This document shows, in pieces, positions 1 to 8,430 of a DNA stretch of 57,480 nt. Each line of letters begins with the position of its first letter. Positions within the stretch are counted from its first letter, which is position 1. The notes under the pieces are model-generated. The model did not search any database. It was not told the DNA's origin and saw only the letters and a program-made list of their open reading frames with translations. The position numbers were made by a program, and so were the translations under genes. Source of the stretch: an uncultured Pedobacter sp. (GTDB lineage Bacteria > Bacteroidota > Bacteroidia > Sphingobacteriales > Sphingobacteriaceae). Location: assembly GCF_946480185.1 (NCBI RefSeq), contig NZ_CAMLIG010000027.1, forward strand, positions 1-57,480, in the 5' to 3' direction.

Positions 1-87
1 GAAGAAAATAATAAACAACTATTCTTAGCCGCTTAAACCGAACTCACGTTATTTAGGTAATTATCAATTTATTTAAAACAAAATATT

Positions 88-642
88 ATGTCACACACAC
101 ATCATAACGCTGGTAGTTCTGAAGCGGATAAAAAAGAACATGAAAAAAATCTTCAGGGAAAAGAAGCGATAGACAAGCTTAAAGAAATAGCAGAAAGTGC
201 AGAGAATTGTTTTTTCTGCACAAATATTAAAACAGGAGTTCCGATGTCTGTTAGGCCGATGTCTGTTTTGCAAGTAGATGATGAAGGAAATTTATGGTTT
301 ATGAGCGGAAAAGACAGTCATAAAAAAGAAGAGATAGAAGCAGATCCGTTTACACATCTGTTTTTTCAGGAAAACAAAAATTCCGGATTTTTGAATATTT
401 ATGGTATCACCGACATTGTTGAAGATCAGGAAAAAGTAGACGAACTTTGGAATCCTTTATTGAATGTTTGGTTTCCGGGAGGAAAAGACGACCTAAACAT
501 ATGTCTTTTAAGAGTTACACCAACCAACGTATATTATTGGGATACCAAACATGGCGAACTGGTTTCGTTTGCTAAAATGGTAACGTCTTTGGTAATAGGC
601 AAGCACATGGATGATAGTGTTGAAGGCAAATTAGATATCTAA
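88..642 (+). CDS. Pyridoxamine 5'-phosphate oxidase-like flavin-binding stress protein
   Basis: This 184-aa soluble protein resembles the general stress protein 26 branch of the split-barrel, PNPOx-like flavoproteins. The first 25 residues are charged and His/Lys rich. The barrel follows from about residue 30 to 165, with typical stretches such as FFCTNIKTGVPMSVRPMSV and LWFMSGKDSHK. Family members bind FMN or F420-type cofactors and are linked to stress responses, but the substrate is unknown, so no reaction is assigned. No signal peptide or membrane segment is visible. The gene stands alone: it is followed by a clear intrinsic terminator, and the next gene has its own -7 element. The ATG start is the first in frame. 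Family assignment is fairly safe; function is open. Confidence 0.8.
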   Translation: MSHTHHNAGSSEADKKEHEKNLQGKEAIDKLKEIAESAENCFFCTNIKTGVPMSVRPMSVLQVDDEGNLWFMSGKDSHKKEEIEADPFTHLFFQENKNSGFLNIYGITDIVEDQEKVDELWNPLLNVWFPGGKDDLNICLLRVTPTNVYYWDTKHGELVSFAKMVTSLVIGKHMDDSVEGKLDI

Positions 643-669
643 ATTTTCAGCTTTAGCTACCTTTATTTT

Positions 670-704
670 AAACTGTCTTAGATTTATTTTAAGACAGTTT
701 TTTT
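670..704 (+). terminator. Intrinsic terminator after the PNPOx-like gene
   Basis: An 11-bp perfect stem (aaactgtctta pairing with taagacagttt, positions 670-680 and 690-700), a 9-nt loop and a run of T to 704 form a textbook rho-independent terminator 28 nt after the stop codon. Confidence 0.85.
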
Positions 705-756
705 GTGCTTATATTTTTATTTAAGTGTGTTTTAAGCGCTTGTGATTTAGGTATTC

Positions 757-764
757 TATATTTG
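757..764 (+). promoter_or_regulatory. Bacteroidota -7 promoter element for cobB
   Basis: TATATTTG matches the Bacteroidota -7 consensus TAnnTTTG and lies 19 nt upstream of the cobB ATG. A TTG at 740-742 may be part of the -33 element, although the spacing is shorter than usual. Confidence 0.5.
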
Positions 765-783
765 TGTTTTAGGAAGCACAGGA

Positions 784-1476
784 ATGAAAAAGAAAATAAT
801 CATACTAACAGGAGCAGGGATTTCTGCCGAAAGCGGTTTGCAAACTTTTAGAGATGCGGACGGTTTGTGGGAGGGACATAGCATAGAGGATGTTGCTACA
901 CCAGAAGCTTGGGCCCGTAACCCCGTATTGGTGCAGAATTTTTACAACGAACGCAGGCAAGCGGTGTTGGATGCAAAGCCAAACCCAGCCCATTTGGCTT
1001 TGGCCGAATTGGAAAAACATTTTGATACGCTTATTATCACCCAAAATATTGATGATTTACACGAGAAAGCAGGCTCTAAATCCATCATACATTTACACGG
1101 AGAAATTACTTATTCCAGGTCTTCTAAAAACCCAGCTTTACTTTACAAATTAAAAAAGCCAACCATTGAAATGGGCGAATTATGTGAATTGGGTTCGCAA
1201 TTACGCCCGCATGTGGTTTGGTTTGGCGAGCAAGTACCAATGATTAGTAAAGCAATGCATGAAATGCCCCAGGCTGATATTGTAATTTTGGTAGGTAGCT
1301 CTTTAGCTGTTTATCCTGCGGCAGGATTATTGGAATTGGCAAACCCCGGTATTCCTATTTACGTGGTAGATCCAAAAATCCCAAATGTGAATCTGCCTAA
1401 GAATGTTATTAAAATTCAAGAAAAGGCGAGTGTGGGTGTGCCTAAACTGGTAAAAAAACTGATAGAAAGTGAATAA
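784..1476 (+). CDS. cobB: Sirtuin, NAD-dependent protein deacylase
   Basis: This 230-aa protein is a class III-type sirtuin that removes acyl groups from lysine using NAD+. Visible motifs are the NAD-binding GAGISAESGL at residues 10-19, TFRDADGLW at 21-29, TQNIDDLHEKAG at 86-97, and HLHGE at 103-107 with the catalytic His105. Tyr54 and Arg57 (FYNER) match the Tyr/Arg pair that in CobB and SIRT5 binds succinyl- or malonyl-lysine, so desuccinylase activity is plausible. The usual four zinc-binding cysteines after the HGE motif are missing: only Cys134 lies in that segment. The gene overlaps the following PP-loop gene by 8 nt, so the two are probably co-translated. Confidence 0.9.
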   Translation: MKKKIIILTGAGISAESGLQTFRDADGLWEGHSIEDVATPEAWARNPVLVQNFYNERRQAVLDAKPNPAHLALAELEKHFDTLIITQNIDDLHEKAGSKSIIHLHGEITYSRSSKNPALLYKLKKPTIEMGELCELGSQLRPHVVWFGEQVPMISKAMHEMPQADIVILVGSSLAVYPAAGLLELANPGIPIYVVDPKIPNVNLPKNVIKIQEKASVGVPKLVKKLIESE

Positions 1477-2197
1477 GTTAAAATGTATTTTTAATTGGAG
1501 CGGTGGAAAAGATTCGTCGCTTGCTTTGTACCACTGTTTGCAAAACCCAGATTTGGATATTCGCTATCTGGTGACCACTATTAACGACAGTGTTAACCGA
1601 ATTTCGATGCATGGCGTTCGGTATGAATTATTGCAAAAACAAGCCAAAGAGATTGGTATAGCGCTGTACGAAATCCGTTTGCCCGAGATGCCAGATATGG
1701 AAACCTATGACCAAACCATGAGGCAACATTTAAATCACTTTAAAAGTGAAGGCATTACACATTCTATTTTTGGTGATATCTTTTTAGAAGATTTACGTAA
1801 ATACAGAGAAGAGCGCTTAGCGGAAGTAGGTTTAAAAGCAATATTCCCTTTATGGAAACGTGATACCAAAGAAATAATTGATGAGTTTTTAGACTTGGGA
1901 TTTAAAACCGTGATAGCTTGTACGCAAGAAAAATATGGAAATTTAGTAGGAGAGGTGATTGACCAAAATTTAATAGCAAAATTTTCCCCAGAAATGGATG
2001 TCTGCGGTGAAAATGGCGAGTTTCATACTTTTGCTTTTGAAGGTCCTATATTTAAAAATCCAATAAAATACAAGTTGGGGGAGCAGATATTTAAAGAAAT
2101 GAAAGCACCAAAATCAGCAGATGACACTTGCGGAACTGCTAATGCTACAAAGCCACACAACTCCGGATTTTGGTATATTGATTTAGTAGCTGTTTAG
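1469..2197 (+). CDS. Dph6-like PP-loop ATP pyrophosphatase
   Basis: This 242-aa protein has the PP-loop SGGKDS at residues 11-16, which binds ATP and forms an adenylate. The overall pattern fits the diphthine-ammonia ligase (Dph6, MJ0570-related) family. In eukaryotes and archaea Dph6 completes diphthamide on EF2. Bacteria lack diphthamide, so the substrate here is unknown and amidation of some other carboxylate is only an inference. A conserved-looking C-terminal stretch contains DDTCGTANATKPHNSGFW. The start overlaps the sirtuin end by 8 nt, which suggests translational coupling. The start is GTG or TTG-like context within the cobB tail rather than a strong independent site. Confidence 0.8.
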   Translation: MNKLKCIFNWSGGKDSSLALYHCLQNPDLDIRYLVTTINDSVNRISMHGVRYELLQKQAKEIGIALYEIRLPEMPDMETYDQTMRQHLNHFKSEGITHSIFGDIFLEDLRKYREERLAEVGLKAIFPLWKRDTKEIIDEFLDLGFKTVIACTQEKYGNLVGEVIDQNLIAKFSPEMDVCGENGEFHTFAFEGPIFKNPIKYKLGEQIFKEMKAPKSADDTCGTANATKPHNSGFWYIDLVAV

Positions 2198-2302
2198 GCA
2201 AAAAGCTAATTTGTTGGCTAATTACATTTTAATGTAATTCTTGTTGTTCAACTTTTTTACTCACTTTTTATATGCTGATATTTGTGCGGTTAAGAAAGTA
2301 AA

Positions 2303-2776
2303 ATGGCAGAAGATTTAAGTATCAATAAAGGTCCAAAAAAAGAACAGTATCAGTCTATCACTCCTCAAATTGAAGCGCTAATAGCTGGAGAATCAGATTT
2401 AGTTGCCAACTTAGGAAATGTTTGCGCCGCATTAAAAGAACAGTTCAATTGGTTTTGGGTTGGGTTTTATTTGGTAAAAGGTGATGAATTGGTATTAAGC
2501 GCTTTTCAAGGCCCGGTTGCCTGCACACGTATAAAAAAGGGTTCAGGAGTTTGTGGCAGTGCTTGGGAAAAAGAAGAAACTTTAATTGTTGAAGATGTTG
2601 ATGCTTTCGATGGGCATATTGCTTGCAGCAGCGCATCTAAATCAGAAATAGTAATTCCTATTTACAGTAATAATAGAGTTATTGGCATTTTAGATGTTGA
2701 TAGCGAATATCTTAGCTTTTTTGATAAAGATGACCAAGCTGGGTTAGAAAAGATTGTTGGGCTGATTAAGTTTTAA
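2303..2776 (+). CDS. msrC: Free methionine-(R)-sulfoxide reductase, GAF domain
   Basis: This 157-aa protein is almost entirely one GAF domain. It carries the three cysteines of the free Met-R-sulfoxide reductase family: Cys74 (PVACTRI), Cys84 (GSGVCGSAW) and Cys108 (GHIACSS). Their spacing (10 and 24 residues) equals that of E. coli Cys84/94/118. The enzyme reduces free methionine-R-sulfoxide and is recycled by thioredoxin. It is cytoplasmic, with no signal peptide. It is transcribed alone and meets the next gene tail to tail: the two stop codons overlap by 4 nt. An ATATTTG stretch about 25 nt upstream is a plausible -7 element. Confidence 0.9.
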   Translation: MAEDLSINKGPKKEQYQSITPQIEALIAGESDLVANLGNVCAALKEQFNWFWVGFYLVKGDELVLSAFQGPVACTRIKKGSGVCGSAWEKEETLIVEDVDAFDGHIACSSASKSEIVIPIYSNNRVIGILDVDSEYLSFFDKDDQAGLEKIVGLIKF

Positions 2777-3381
2777 TAATCCTCCAGTAAATTTAATAGC
2801 TCTTGAGGCAAATCATCAAACGTATCAATATCTGATAAAACCGGACTTGTGTGGTAACTGATATTTAAATCTTTTAACACGGCTACTGATGAGTTAAAAA
2901 CCTCGTTGGTACTCCAAGCAATATTTGCGAATAGTTGCTGAACCATCTTATTTAAACCTAACAGATAATAACCGCCATCTTTTGCAGGACCAATAACCAC
3001 AGATTTTTCAAGCAAAGCATTAAAAGCATCCTCAATAATTTTTTGACTTAACTCGTAACAATCAGAGCCGATAATTACCACACGTTCATAGCCTTTATTA
3101 AAAAGCTGTTCAAAAGCATCTTGCATTCGTCCACCCAAATCACTTTCTTTTTGATAAGCAGTAAAATAGATGTCATCGCCCCAAGGCATTTTATTTTCAG
3201 AAACCTTATCGTAAAACAAAAATTTATCTGCTTTTAAATTATTAGTAATAAGCCGGGTATGGTTTAGTAACTCTTTGTAAACTTTAAGTGCATTTTCATT
3301 TCCAACTGTGGCCGCTAAACGTGTTTTCGACCTTCCTAATTCCGGATATTTCAGAAAAATGATAATGGCTTCTTTGTTCAT
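2773..3381 (-). CDS. TIGR04282/DUF2064 family glycosyltransferase-like protein
   Basis: This 202-aa protein has the GT-A-like features of the DUF2064/TIGR04282 family. It has an N-terminal KYPELGRSKTRLA nucleotide-binding signature, an IGSDCYEL metal-site-like motif near residue 95, and PAKDGGYYLLGL near residue 130. Some members of the family sit in arsenosugar biosynthesis clusters, but no arsenic genes are nearby, so the acceptor is unknown. It has no signal peptide. It is convergent with the methionine sulfoxide reductase gene. The next gene upstream on the same strand is a lipoprotein 71 nt away. Confidence 0.75.
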   Translation of the reverse strand: MNKEAIIIFLKYPELGRSKTRLAATVGNENALKVYKELLNHTRLITNNLKADKFLFYDKVSENKMPWGDDIYFTAYQKESDLGGRMQDAFEQLFNKGYERVVIIGSDCYELSQKIIEDAFNALLEKSVVIGPAKDGGYYLLGLNKMVQQLFANIAWSTNEVFNSSVAVLKDLNISYHTSPVLSDIDTFDDLPQELLNLLEDY

Positions 3382-3452
3382 AAAGATTTCTACAAGTAGC
3401 TAATGTTTTTTTAGAAACGATTTAAAAGGCGAAATGGTTTTATCTGAAGCAA

Positions 3453-3980
3453 TTAGTTTGCTAACCGACCAGAGATTTCATAATCGTTAGAACCCAATAA
3501 GATTACTTTTTGGTGTTTGGTGATTTGATATAGTGAATCAGCAGTGAAAATCAAATCTTCAGTAGTGTTGTAAAGTAAGTTTTTACTTTGGGTGTTGATT
3601 TCAATTTTCTTGGGTAATTTGCTTTCGAAATTGATTTTAATGGACCTCACTCGTAAATCTGGATCCGTAGTCGTATAAGTGAGTGTATTGGTACTAGAAT
3701 CTCTTCTGTAACTGTCTTTCCATGCAGCTTTGTTAATGTCGCAATCGGTAAATAACTGCAATTCCTGATCCCAATTTTTCATGACTAATGTTTTAGTTTC
3801 AGAAACCTTATTTTTACTTACTGTTTTTATAACCGTTTTATTGCCAAGGGTAGAAGCTTGTTGCTTGAAGTAGCCTGCGATATCGAAAAAATAGTTATGT
3901 TTTTGAGCTTGTCCGTCCGGTGAGGATGAACAGCTCGAAAACAAAAATAAGATAATGATAAGTTTAAGAATGTTAGTCAT
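3453..3980 (-). CDS. Small lipoprotein of unknown function
   Basis: This 175-aa protein begins with a type II signal peptide, with a hydrophobic stretch and the lipobox FSSC at Cys17, followed by serines. It is therefore probably anchored in the outer or inner membrane. The mature part is polar and predicted to be beta-rich, with a repeated pattern of Thr/Lys/Asp strands. I do not recognise a family. Its start codon overlaps the last base of gpmI's stop codon region (both at 3980), so it is the distal gene of a two-gene operon with gpmI. No link to glycolysis is apparent. Confidence 0.75.
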   Translation of the reverse strand: MTNILKLIIILFLFSSCSSSPDGQAQKHNYFFDIAGYFKQQASTLGNKTVIKTVSKNKVSETKTLVMKNWDQELQLFTDCDINKAAWKDSYRRDSSTNTLTYTTTDPDLRVRSIKINFESKLPKKIEINTQSKNLLYNTTEDLIFTADSLYQITKHQKVILLGSNDYEISGRLAN

Positions 3981-5500
3981 TAAACTAATATTTCGCCACC
4001 CATTTCTTTAGGTGCATCAAGTTTTAATAATTTTAAGATGGTAGGAGCGATGTCTCCCAATTTACCGTCTTTAATTGCTTTGTAGTCTGGGTCAATTAAA
4101 ATACAAGGAACCAAGTTGGTGGTATGCGCCGTATTAACAGATCCATCTTCATTGATCATATAATCTGCATTTCCATGATCGGCAATGATAATAAATGAAT
4201 AACCATTTTTTAAACCTGCTTCAACCACTGCCTCAGCACATTTATCAACAGTTTCAACAGCTTTAACAACGGCATCAAAAACGCCTGTATGGCCAACCAT
4301 ATCTGGGTTTGCAAAGTTTAAACAGATAAAATCTGCCCAACCTTTTTCAATTTCGGGGATAATTGCATCTTTAATTCCATTTGCACTCATTTCTGGTTGC
4401 AAATCATAAGTTGCTACTTTTGGCGAAGGAATCATCAGTCTTTTTTCGTTCTCAAATTCTTTTTCGCGTCCGCCAGAAAAAAAGAAAGTCACGTGAGGAT
4501 ATTTTTCAGTTTCAGCTATTCTAATCTGATTTTTACCGTTACGTTCTAAAACCTCACCCAAAGTGTTCACTAAGTCATCTTTGGTAAATACCACTTTAAC
4601 GCCTTTAAAAGATTCGTCATAAGTAGTCATGGTAATATAATCCAAATCTAAAGGCTTCATCCCTTGTTCCGGAAACTCTTTTTGGGTAAGTGCAACCGTA
4701 ATTTCTCTCCCTCTATCTGTTCTAAAGTTAAAGCAAATTACCACATCGCCATTTTCAATAGTGGCAAGCGGGTTTCCTTTATCATCTGTTTTAACCAAAG
4801 GTTTTATAAATTCGTCGGTAACGCCATTCGCGTAAGATTTAGAAATAGCATCCGCTAAATTGGCTACTTTTTCACCCTCGCCCTTAACCAATAAATCATA
4901 AGCCAATTTTACACGTTCCCAACGGTTATCTCTGTCCATTGCGTAATATCTTCCAATTACACTTGCAATTTGGCCTGTAGATGTTTTTAAATAATTGTTT
5001 AAATCATTGATATAACCAACTCCCGCATTCGGGTCGGTATCTCTACCATCGCTAAAAGCATGGATATAAACTTTTTCTAAACCAAATGATTTAGCGGCAT
5101 CGCATAAGCCTTTTAAATGTAAAGTATGTGAGTGTACGCCTCCATCGGATAAAAGACCTATAAAATGAACTTTCCTGTTTTCTTTTTTAGCGTACTCAAA
5201 AGCTTCCTTTAAAACCGGATTTGTTTTAAAATCACCATCTTTAACCGCTTTATGTATTCTTCCCAGTTCTTGGTAAACCACTCTTCCGGCCCCTAAATTC
5301 ATGTGGCCAACTTCAGAGTTTCCCATTTGCCCGGCTGGTAAACCCACCGCTTCTCCGGAAGCTTCTAATTTAGAGTTTGGATATTGTTTGATACACTTGT
5401 CAAAAAAAGGTGTATTTGCAGCGATGATGGCGTTTGATGAGTCGTTTTTTCCGTATCCCCAGCCATCTAGGATTAGGAGTGCAACTTTTTTATCTTTCAC
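3980..5500 (-). CDS. gpmI: 2,3-bisphosphoglycerate-independent phosphoglycerate mutase
   Basis: This enzyme interconverts 3- and 2-phosphoglycerate in glycolysis and uses two Mn2+ ions. I set the start at GTG 5500, giving 506 aa. With it the metal ligand Asp in LLILDGWG is residue 12 and the phosphorylated Ser in GQMGNSEVGHM is residue 62, the numbering seen in well-studied iPGMs. A longer reading from ATG 5533 would add 11 residues encoded by the promoter itself. Other signatures include FSDGRDTDP, AMDRDNRWERV, FRTDRGREIT and IADHGNADYM. GTG lies 4 nt after a -7 element, so the mRNA is probably leaderless. A lipoprotein gene follows with overlapping stop/start. Confidence 0.95.
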   Translation of the reverse strand: MKDKKVALLILDGWGYGKNDSSNAIIAANTPFFDKCIKQYPNSKLEASGEAVGLPAGQMGNSEVGHMNLGAGRVVYQELGRIHKAVKDGDFKTNPVLKEAFEYAKKENRKVHFIGLLSDGGVHSHTLHLKGLCDAAKSFGLEKVYIHAFSDGRDTDPNAGVGYINDLNNYLKTSTGQIASVIGRYYAMDRDNRWERVKLAYDLLVKGEGEKVANLADAISKSYANGVTDEFIKPLVKTDDKGNPLATIENGDVVICFNFRTDRGREITVALTQKEFPEQGMKPLDLDYITMTTYDESFKGVKVVFTKDDLVNTLGEVLERNGKNQIRIAETEKYPHVTFFFSGGREKEFENEKRLMIPSPKVATYDLQPEMSANGIKDAIIPEIEKGWADFICLNFANPDMVGHTGVFDAVVKAVETVDKCAEAVVEAGLKNGYSFIIIADHGNADYMINEDGSVNTAHTTNLVPCILIDPDYKAIKDGKLGDIAPTILKLLKLDAPKEMGGEILV

Positions 5501-5504
5501 AGCG

Positions 5505-5512
5505 CAAATATA
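5505..5512 (-). promoter_or_regulatory. -7 promoter element that fixes the gpmI start
   Basis: On the minus strand TATATTTG (plus strand caaatata) matches TAnnTTTG exactly. It ends 4 nt before the GTG. Because it lies inside the longer reading frame, it argues against the upstream ATG and for a leaderless transcript. Confidence 0.6.
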
Positions 5513-5593
5513 TAAAACTAAATTCAACAACATTAGCGGAGAATTTGCTAAATTATGGCAAATTTGAGGATTGGAACGTTTATAACTAATTAT

Positions 5594-5980
5594 ATGAGAT
5601 ACGCCTACACACTATTTTTTTTACTGTTTATTAAAAGTGCTTTTGCTTTTGATGTGATAGATGACATGTCTGTAATTTTTAAAAGTGGTGATGCCAAAGA
5701 AATATCGAAATATTTCTCAACCACTGTAGAACTTTCTGTAATCGACAAAGAAGATATCTATTCCAGCAATCAGGCTACTTTTATTTTGAAAGATTTTTTC
5801 GCTAAACATCCGCCAATTAGCGCAAAAGTTATTCATAAAGTAACTTCAAATCCCAACTATAAATTTGGTGTTATTTTATTGACCACCTCAAATGCCAATT
5901 ATCGTGTGAGCTTCGAATTAAAAACTAATTCTTCCAAATTTCAGCTGTCGCAAATCAGAATTGAAGAAAATAAAGAATAA
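5594..5980 (+). CDS. DUF4783 family exported protein
   Basis: The 128-aa product from the ATG at 5594 starts with a signal peptide (MRYAYTLFFLLFIKSAFAF) cleaved near residue 19. The mature part is a small cystatin/NTF2-like domain typical of DUF4783, with DMSVIFKSGDAKEISKYF and a C-terminal strand rich in Ser/Asn. Proteins of this kind are periplasmic or surface exposed in Bacteroidota, but their function is unknown. An in-frame ATG at 5555 would place 13 extra residues before the signal peptide and lies next to the divergent gpmI promoter, so the internal start is preferred. nadC follows 44 nt downstream with its own possible -7 element. Confidence 0.75.
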   Translation: MRYAYTLFFLLFIKSAFAFDVIDDMSVIFKSGDAKEISKYFSTTVELSVIDKEDIYSSNQATFILKDFFAKHPPISAKVIHKVTSNPNYKFGVILLTTSNANYRVSFELKTNSSKFQLSQIRIEENKE

Positions 5981-5997
5981 TCCAAACATAAAATTTC

Positions 5998-6005
5998 TAT
6001 TTTTG
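5998..6005 (+). promoter_or_regulatory. Possible -7 element for nadC
   Basis: TATTTTTG matches TAnnTTTG and lies 19 nt before the TTG start of nadC. This makes the TTG start reasonable despite the absence of an ATG nearby. Confidence 0.4.
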
Positions 6006-6024
6006 GGTGTAAAAATTACACGCT

Positions 6025-6870
6025 TTGGACAATCATATACTACAACAATTTATTGATAACGCTCTAAAAGAGGATGTTGCAGACGGAGACCATACATCTT
6101 TATCTACTATTCCAGAAGATGCAAAAGGAAAAGCTAAGCTATTAATTAAAGAAGATGGCATAATTGCAGGGGTTGAAGTAGCTTTGGAAATATTTAAAAC
6201 TGTTGATGCCAACTTAAAAGTTGAAGTTTTAATTAAAGACGGTAGCGAAGTTAAGTTTGGTGATATTGTGCTGTATGTAAGCGGAAGTTCACGTTCTATA
6301 CTTACAGCAGAACGCTTGGTTTTAAATACCATGCAAAGAATGAGTGGCATTGCTACCACTACGCATAAAATTGTTAAGCTGATTGAACCAACTGGCACAA
6401 AAGTTTTAGATACCAGAAAAACTACACCGAATCTTCGATTTTTGGAAAAAGAAGCCGTTAAAATTGGTGGGGGTGTAAATCATCGTTTCGGGCTGTACGA
6501 TATGATTTTGATTAAAGACAATCATGTTGATTATGCCGGAGGTATTCCACAGGCCATTAACGCAGCCAAGAAATACCTGAAAGAAAAAAATATCAATATC
6601 CCGATAGAGGTTGAAGTGAGAAACCTTGAAGAACTAAAAGCGGTAATGAACACAGGTACTGTGGATAGAATTTTGCTGGATAATTTTAGTTTTGCTGGAC
6701 TTAAAGAAGCTGTTGCGTTAATTGATGGCAAATACATAACCGAAGCTTCCGGTGGTATTACAGAAGAAACCGTTTTAGACTACGCAAAATGCGGTGTTGA
6801 TTATGTGTCTATGGGTGCGCTTACCCATTCGGTTAAAAGCTTAGACATGAGCTTAAAAGCTGTTGTTTAA
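6025..6870 (+). CDS. nadC: Nicotinate-nucleotide pyrophosphorylase (carboxylating)
   Basis: This 281-aa enzyme converts quinolinate and PRPP to nicotinate mononucleotide, CO2 and PPi in de novo NAD synthesis. Signatures include LNTMQRMSGIAT near residue 95, DTRKTTPNLRFLEKEAVKIG near 125, the substrate-binding GGVNHRFGLYDMILIKDNH, and EVEVRNLEEL followed by ILLDNFS in the barrel. Length matches the family. The only in-frame start upstream of the conserved LKEDVADGDHT is TTG at 6025. No ATG exists there, so a TTG start is accepted with moderate certainty. plsY follows 48 nt downstream. NadA and NadB are not in this window. Confidence 0.93.
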   Translation: MDNHILQQFIDNALKEDVADGDHTSLSTIPEDAKGKAKLLIKEDGIIAGVEVALEIFKTVDANLKVEVLIKDGSEVKFGDIVLYVSGSSRSILTAERLVLNTMQRMSGIATTTHKIVKLIEPTGTKVLDTRKTTPNLRFLEKEAVKIGGGVNHRFGLYDMILIKDNHVDYAGGIPQAINAAKKYLKEKNINIPIEVEVRNLEELKAVMNTGTVDRILLDNFSFAGLKEAVALIDGKYITEASGGITEETVLDYAKCGVDYVSMGALTHSVKSLDMSLKAVV

Positions 6871-6918
6871 TTTAAAAATAAAACATTTGAAAACTATAAA
6901 TACTAATATAATAGCTTT

Positions 6919-7563
6919 ATGATTTCGATTTATTCTGTCGGAGCGTTAATGCTAGCGTACCTTTTTGGATCAATTCCGACTGCGGTTTGGATAGGTCAGG
7001 CCTTTTATGGGATTGATGTACGAGAATATGGCAGTGGGAATGCAGGCGCTACAAATACTTTTAGGGTATTGGGTAAAAAAGCAGGAATTCCTGTAATGAT
7101 GTTGGATATTTTAAAAGGCTGGACCGCCACTAACCTTGTCTCGTTTATTGGTTTATCTGTAACCGGTCCAGAACATTCTATACAATTTGTAAATTATCAA
7201 CTTGCTCTAGGAATTGTAGCCGTAATGGGACATCTTTTTCCGGTATTTGCAGGCTTTAGAGGCGGTAAAGGAATTGCAACTTTATTTGGTATGATATTGG
7301 CAGTGCACCTTCCATCAGCTTTAATTTGTGTTCTTGTATTCTTGGTAGTTTTGTTGTTAACAAAGTATGTTTCCTTAAGTAGTATTTGCGCTGGTTTCAC
7401 TTTTACATTAAGTGTGATATTTATTTATCACGTATCTGTTAAAGCCATTATCATTTACGGTATGTGCATTTGTATATTGATTTTGGTTACCCATCAAAAA
7501 AATATCGAAAGGCTACTCAGAGGGAAAGAATCAAAGGTAAATCTGTTTAAAAAGAAACAGTAA
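6919..7563 (+). CDS. plsY: Glycerol-3-phosphate acyltransferase PlsY
   Basis: This 214-aa inner-membrane protein has about five transmembrane helices. It carries the PlsY motifs GSIPTAVWIGQ near residue 17, GSGNAGATNTFR near 38, and FRGGKGIAT near 113. It acylates glycerol 3-phosphate with acyl phosphate made by PlsX, the first step of phospholipid synthesis. The C-terminus is basic and slightly longer than in many homologues. It is followed after 16 nt by the M48 lipoprotein gene, so the two may be co-transcribed. Confidence 0.93.
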   Translation: MISIYSVGALMLAYLFGSIPTAVWIGQAFYGIDVREYGSGNAGATNTFRVLGKKAGIPVMMLDILKGWTATNLVSFIGLSVTGPEHSIQFVNYQLALGIVAVMGHLFPVFAGFRGGKGIATLFGMILAVHLPSALICVLVFLVVLLLTKYVSLSSICAGFTFTLSVIFIYHVSVKAIIIYGMCICILILVTHQKNIERLLRGKESKVNLFKKKQ

Positions 7564-7579
7564 TATTAAATTGAAATTT

Positions 7580-8377
7580 ATGAAGATTAAATTATTAGCC
7601 GTAATTGGACTAAGTATCCTTATGACGGCATGTTCTACTGTGCCTCTTACCGGCAGAAGACAGGCTAATTTGGTGAGTGATTCTGAAATGCAACAAATGG
7701 CAGCAACAAGCTATAAAGAGCTTTTATCGGATCCGAAAACGAAGGTTGTTAATAATGCGCAGAGCCGGCAAGTGAAAGCTGTAGGCGCAAAAATTCAAGC
7801 AGCAGTTACGCGGTTTATGAACCAGAACGGATACGCTGATCAAATAGCAGGTTTTAGTTGGGAGTTTAACTTAATTGAAAGTCCAGAAGTAAATGCTTGG
7901 TGTATGCCAGGTGGAAAAGTTGCGGTTTACACTGGTATTTTGCCAATTACACAAAATGAAGCTGGACTTGCAACGGTAATGGGGCATGAGATTGCTCACG
8001 CAATAGCTAAACACAGCAATGAGCGTTATTCTCAACAAATGATTGCACAAGGCTTAGGCAGTATTGTAGGAGGAGCGGTGACTAAAACAGATGCTGGACT
8101 AAATGTGTTCAACCAAGTATTTGGTATTGGTGCACAAGCCGGTGTGTTACTGCCAAATTCAAGAAAACAAGAATCGGAAGCTGATAGATTAGGTTTAACC
8201 TTTATGGCAATGGCTGGATATGATCCTCAAAGTGCGGTTGCTTTTTGGCAACGTATGGCTGCTCAAGGAAATGGCCAAGCTCCACCAGAATTTTTAAGCA
8301 CTCACCCAAGTGATGCAACCAGAATAAACGACATCAAAAAATATTTGCCAGAGGCAGAAAAATATTATAAGAAATAG
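7580..8377 (+). CDS. M48 family zinc metallopeptidase lipoprotein
   Basis: Starting at ATG 7580, the 265-aa product has a lipoprotein signal with lipobox LMTAC (Cys18). It carries the M48 zinc site HEIAHA (His136, Glu137, His140) with the third ligand in ESEADRLG near residue 200. It resembles single-domain envelope proteases such as LoiP/YcaL and the catalytic part of BepA, which act on misfolded outer-membrane proteins. The real substrate here is unknown. A start 9 nt upstream (TTG 7571) exists but adds residues before the signal peptide. A terminator follows at 8400-8430. Confidence 0.88.
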   Translation: MKIKLLAVIGLSILMTACSTVPLTGRRQANLVSDSEMQQMAATSYKELLSDPKTKVVNNAQSRQVKAVGAKIQAAVTRFMNQNGYADQIAGFSWEFNLIESPEVNAWCMPGGKVAVYTGILPITQNEAGLATVMGHEIAHAIAKHSNERYSQQMIAQGLGSIVGGAVTKTDAGLNVFNQVFGIGAQAGVLLPNSRKQESEADRLGLTFMAMAGYDPQSAVAFWQRMAAQGNGQAPPEFLSTHPSDATRINDIKKYLPEAEKYYKK

Positions 8378-8399
8378 AATTATTTGTTTGAGGATTGAA

Positions 8400-8430
8400 A
8401 GGTTTAAGACTATGGTTTTAAGCCTTTTTT
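8400..8430 (+). terminator. Intrinsic terminator after the M48 gene
   Basis: An 8-bp stem (aggtttaa with ttaagcct, one G-U pair) at 8400-8407 and 8418-8425 is followed by six T. It lies 22 nt after the stop codon. Confidence 0.7.

Noticed and set aside
5501..5533. A longer gpmI start at ATG 5533
   Set aside because: The extra codons overlap a perfect -7 promoter element and spoil the standard residue numbering.
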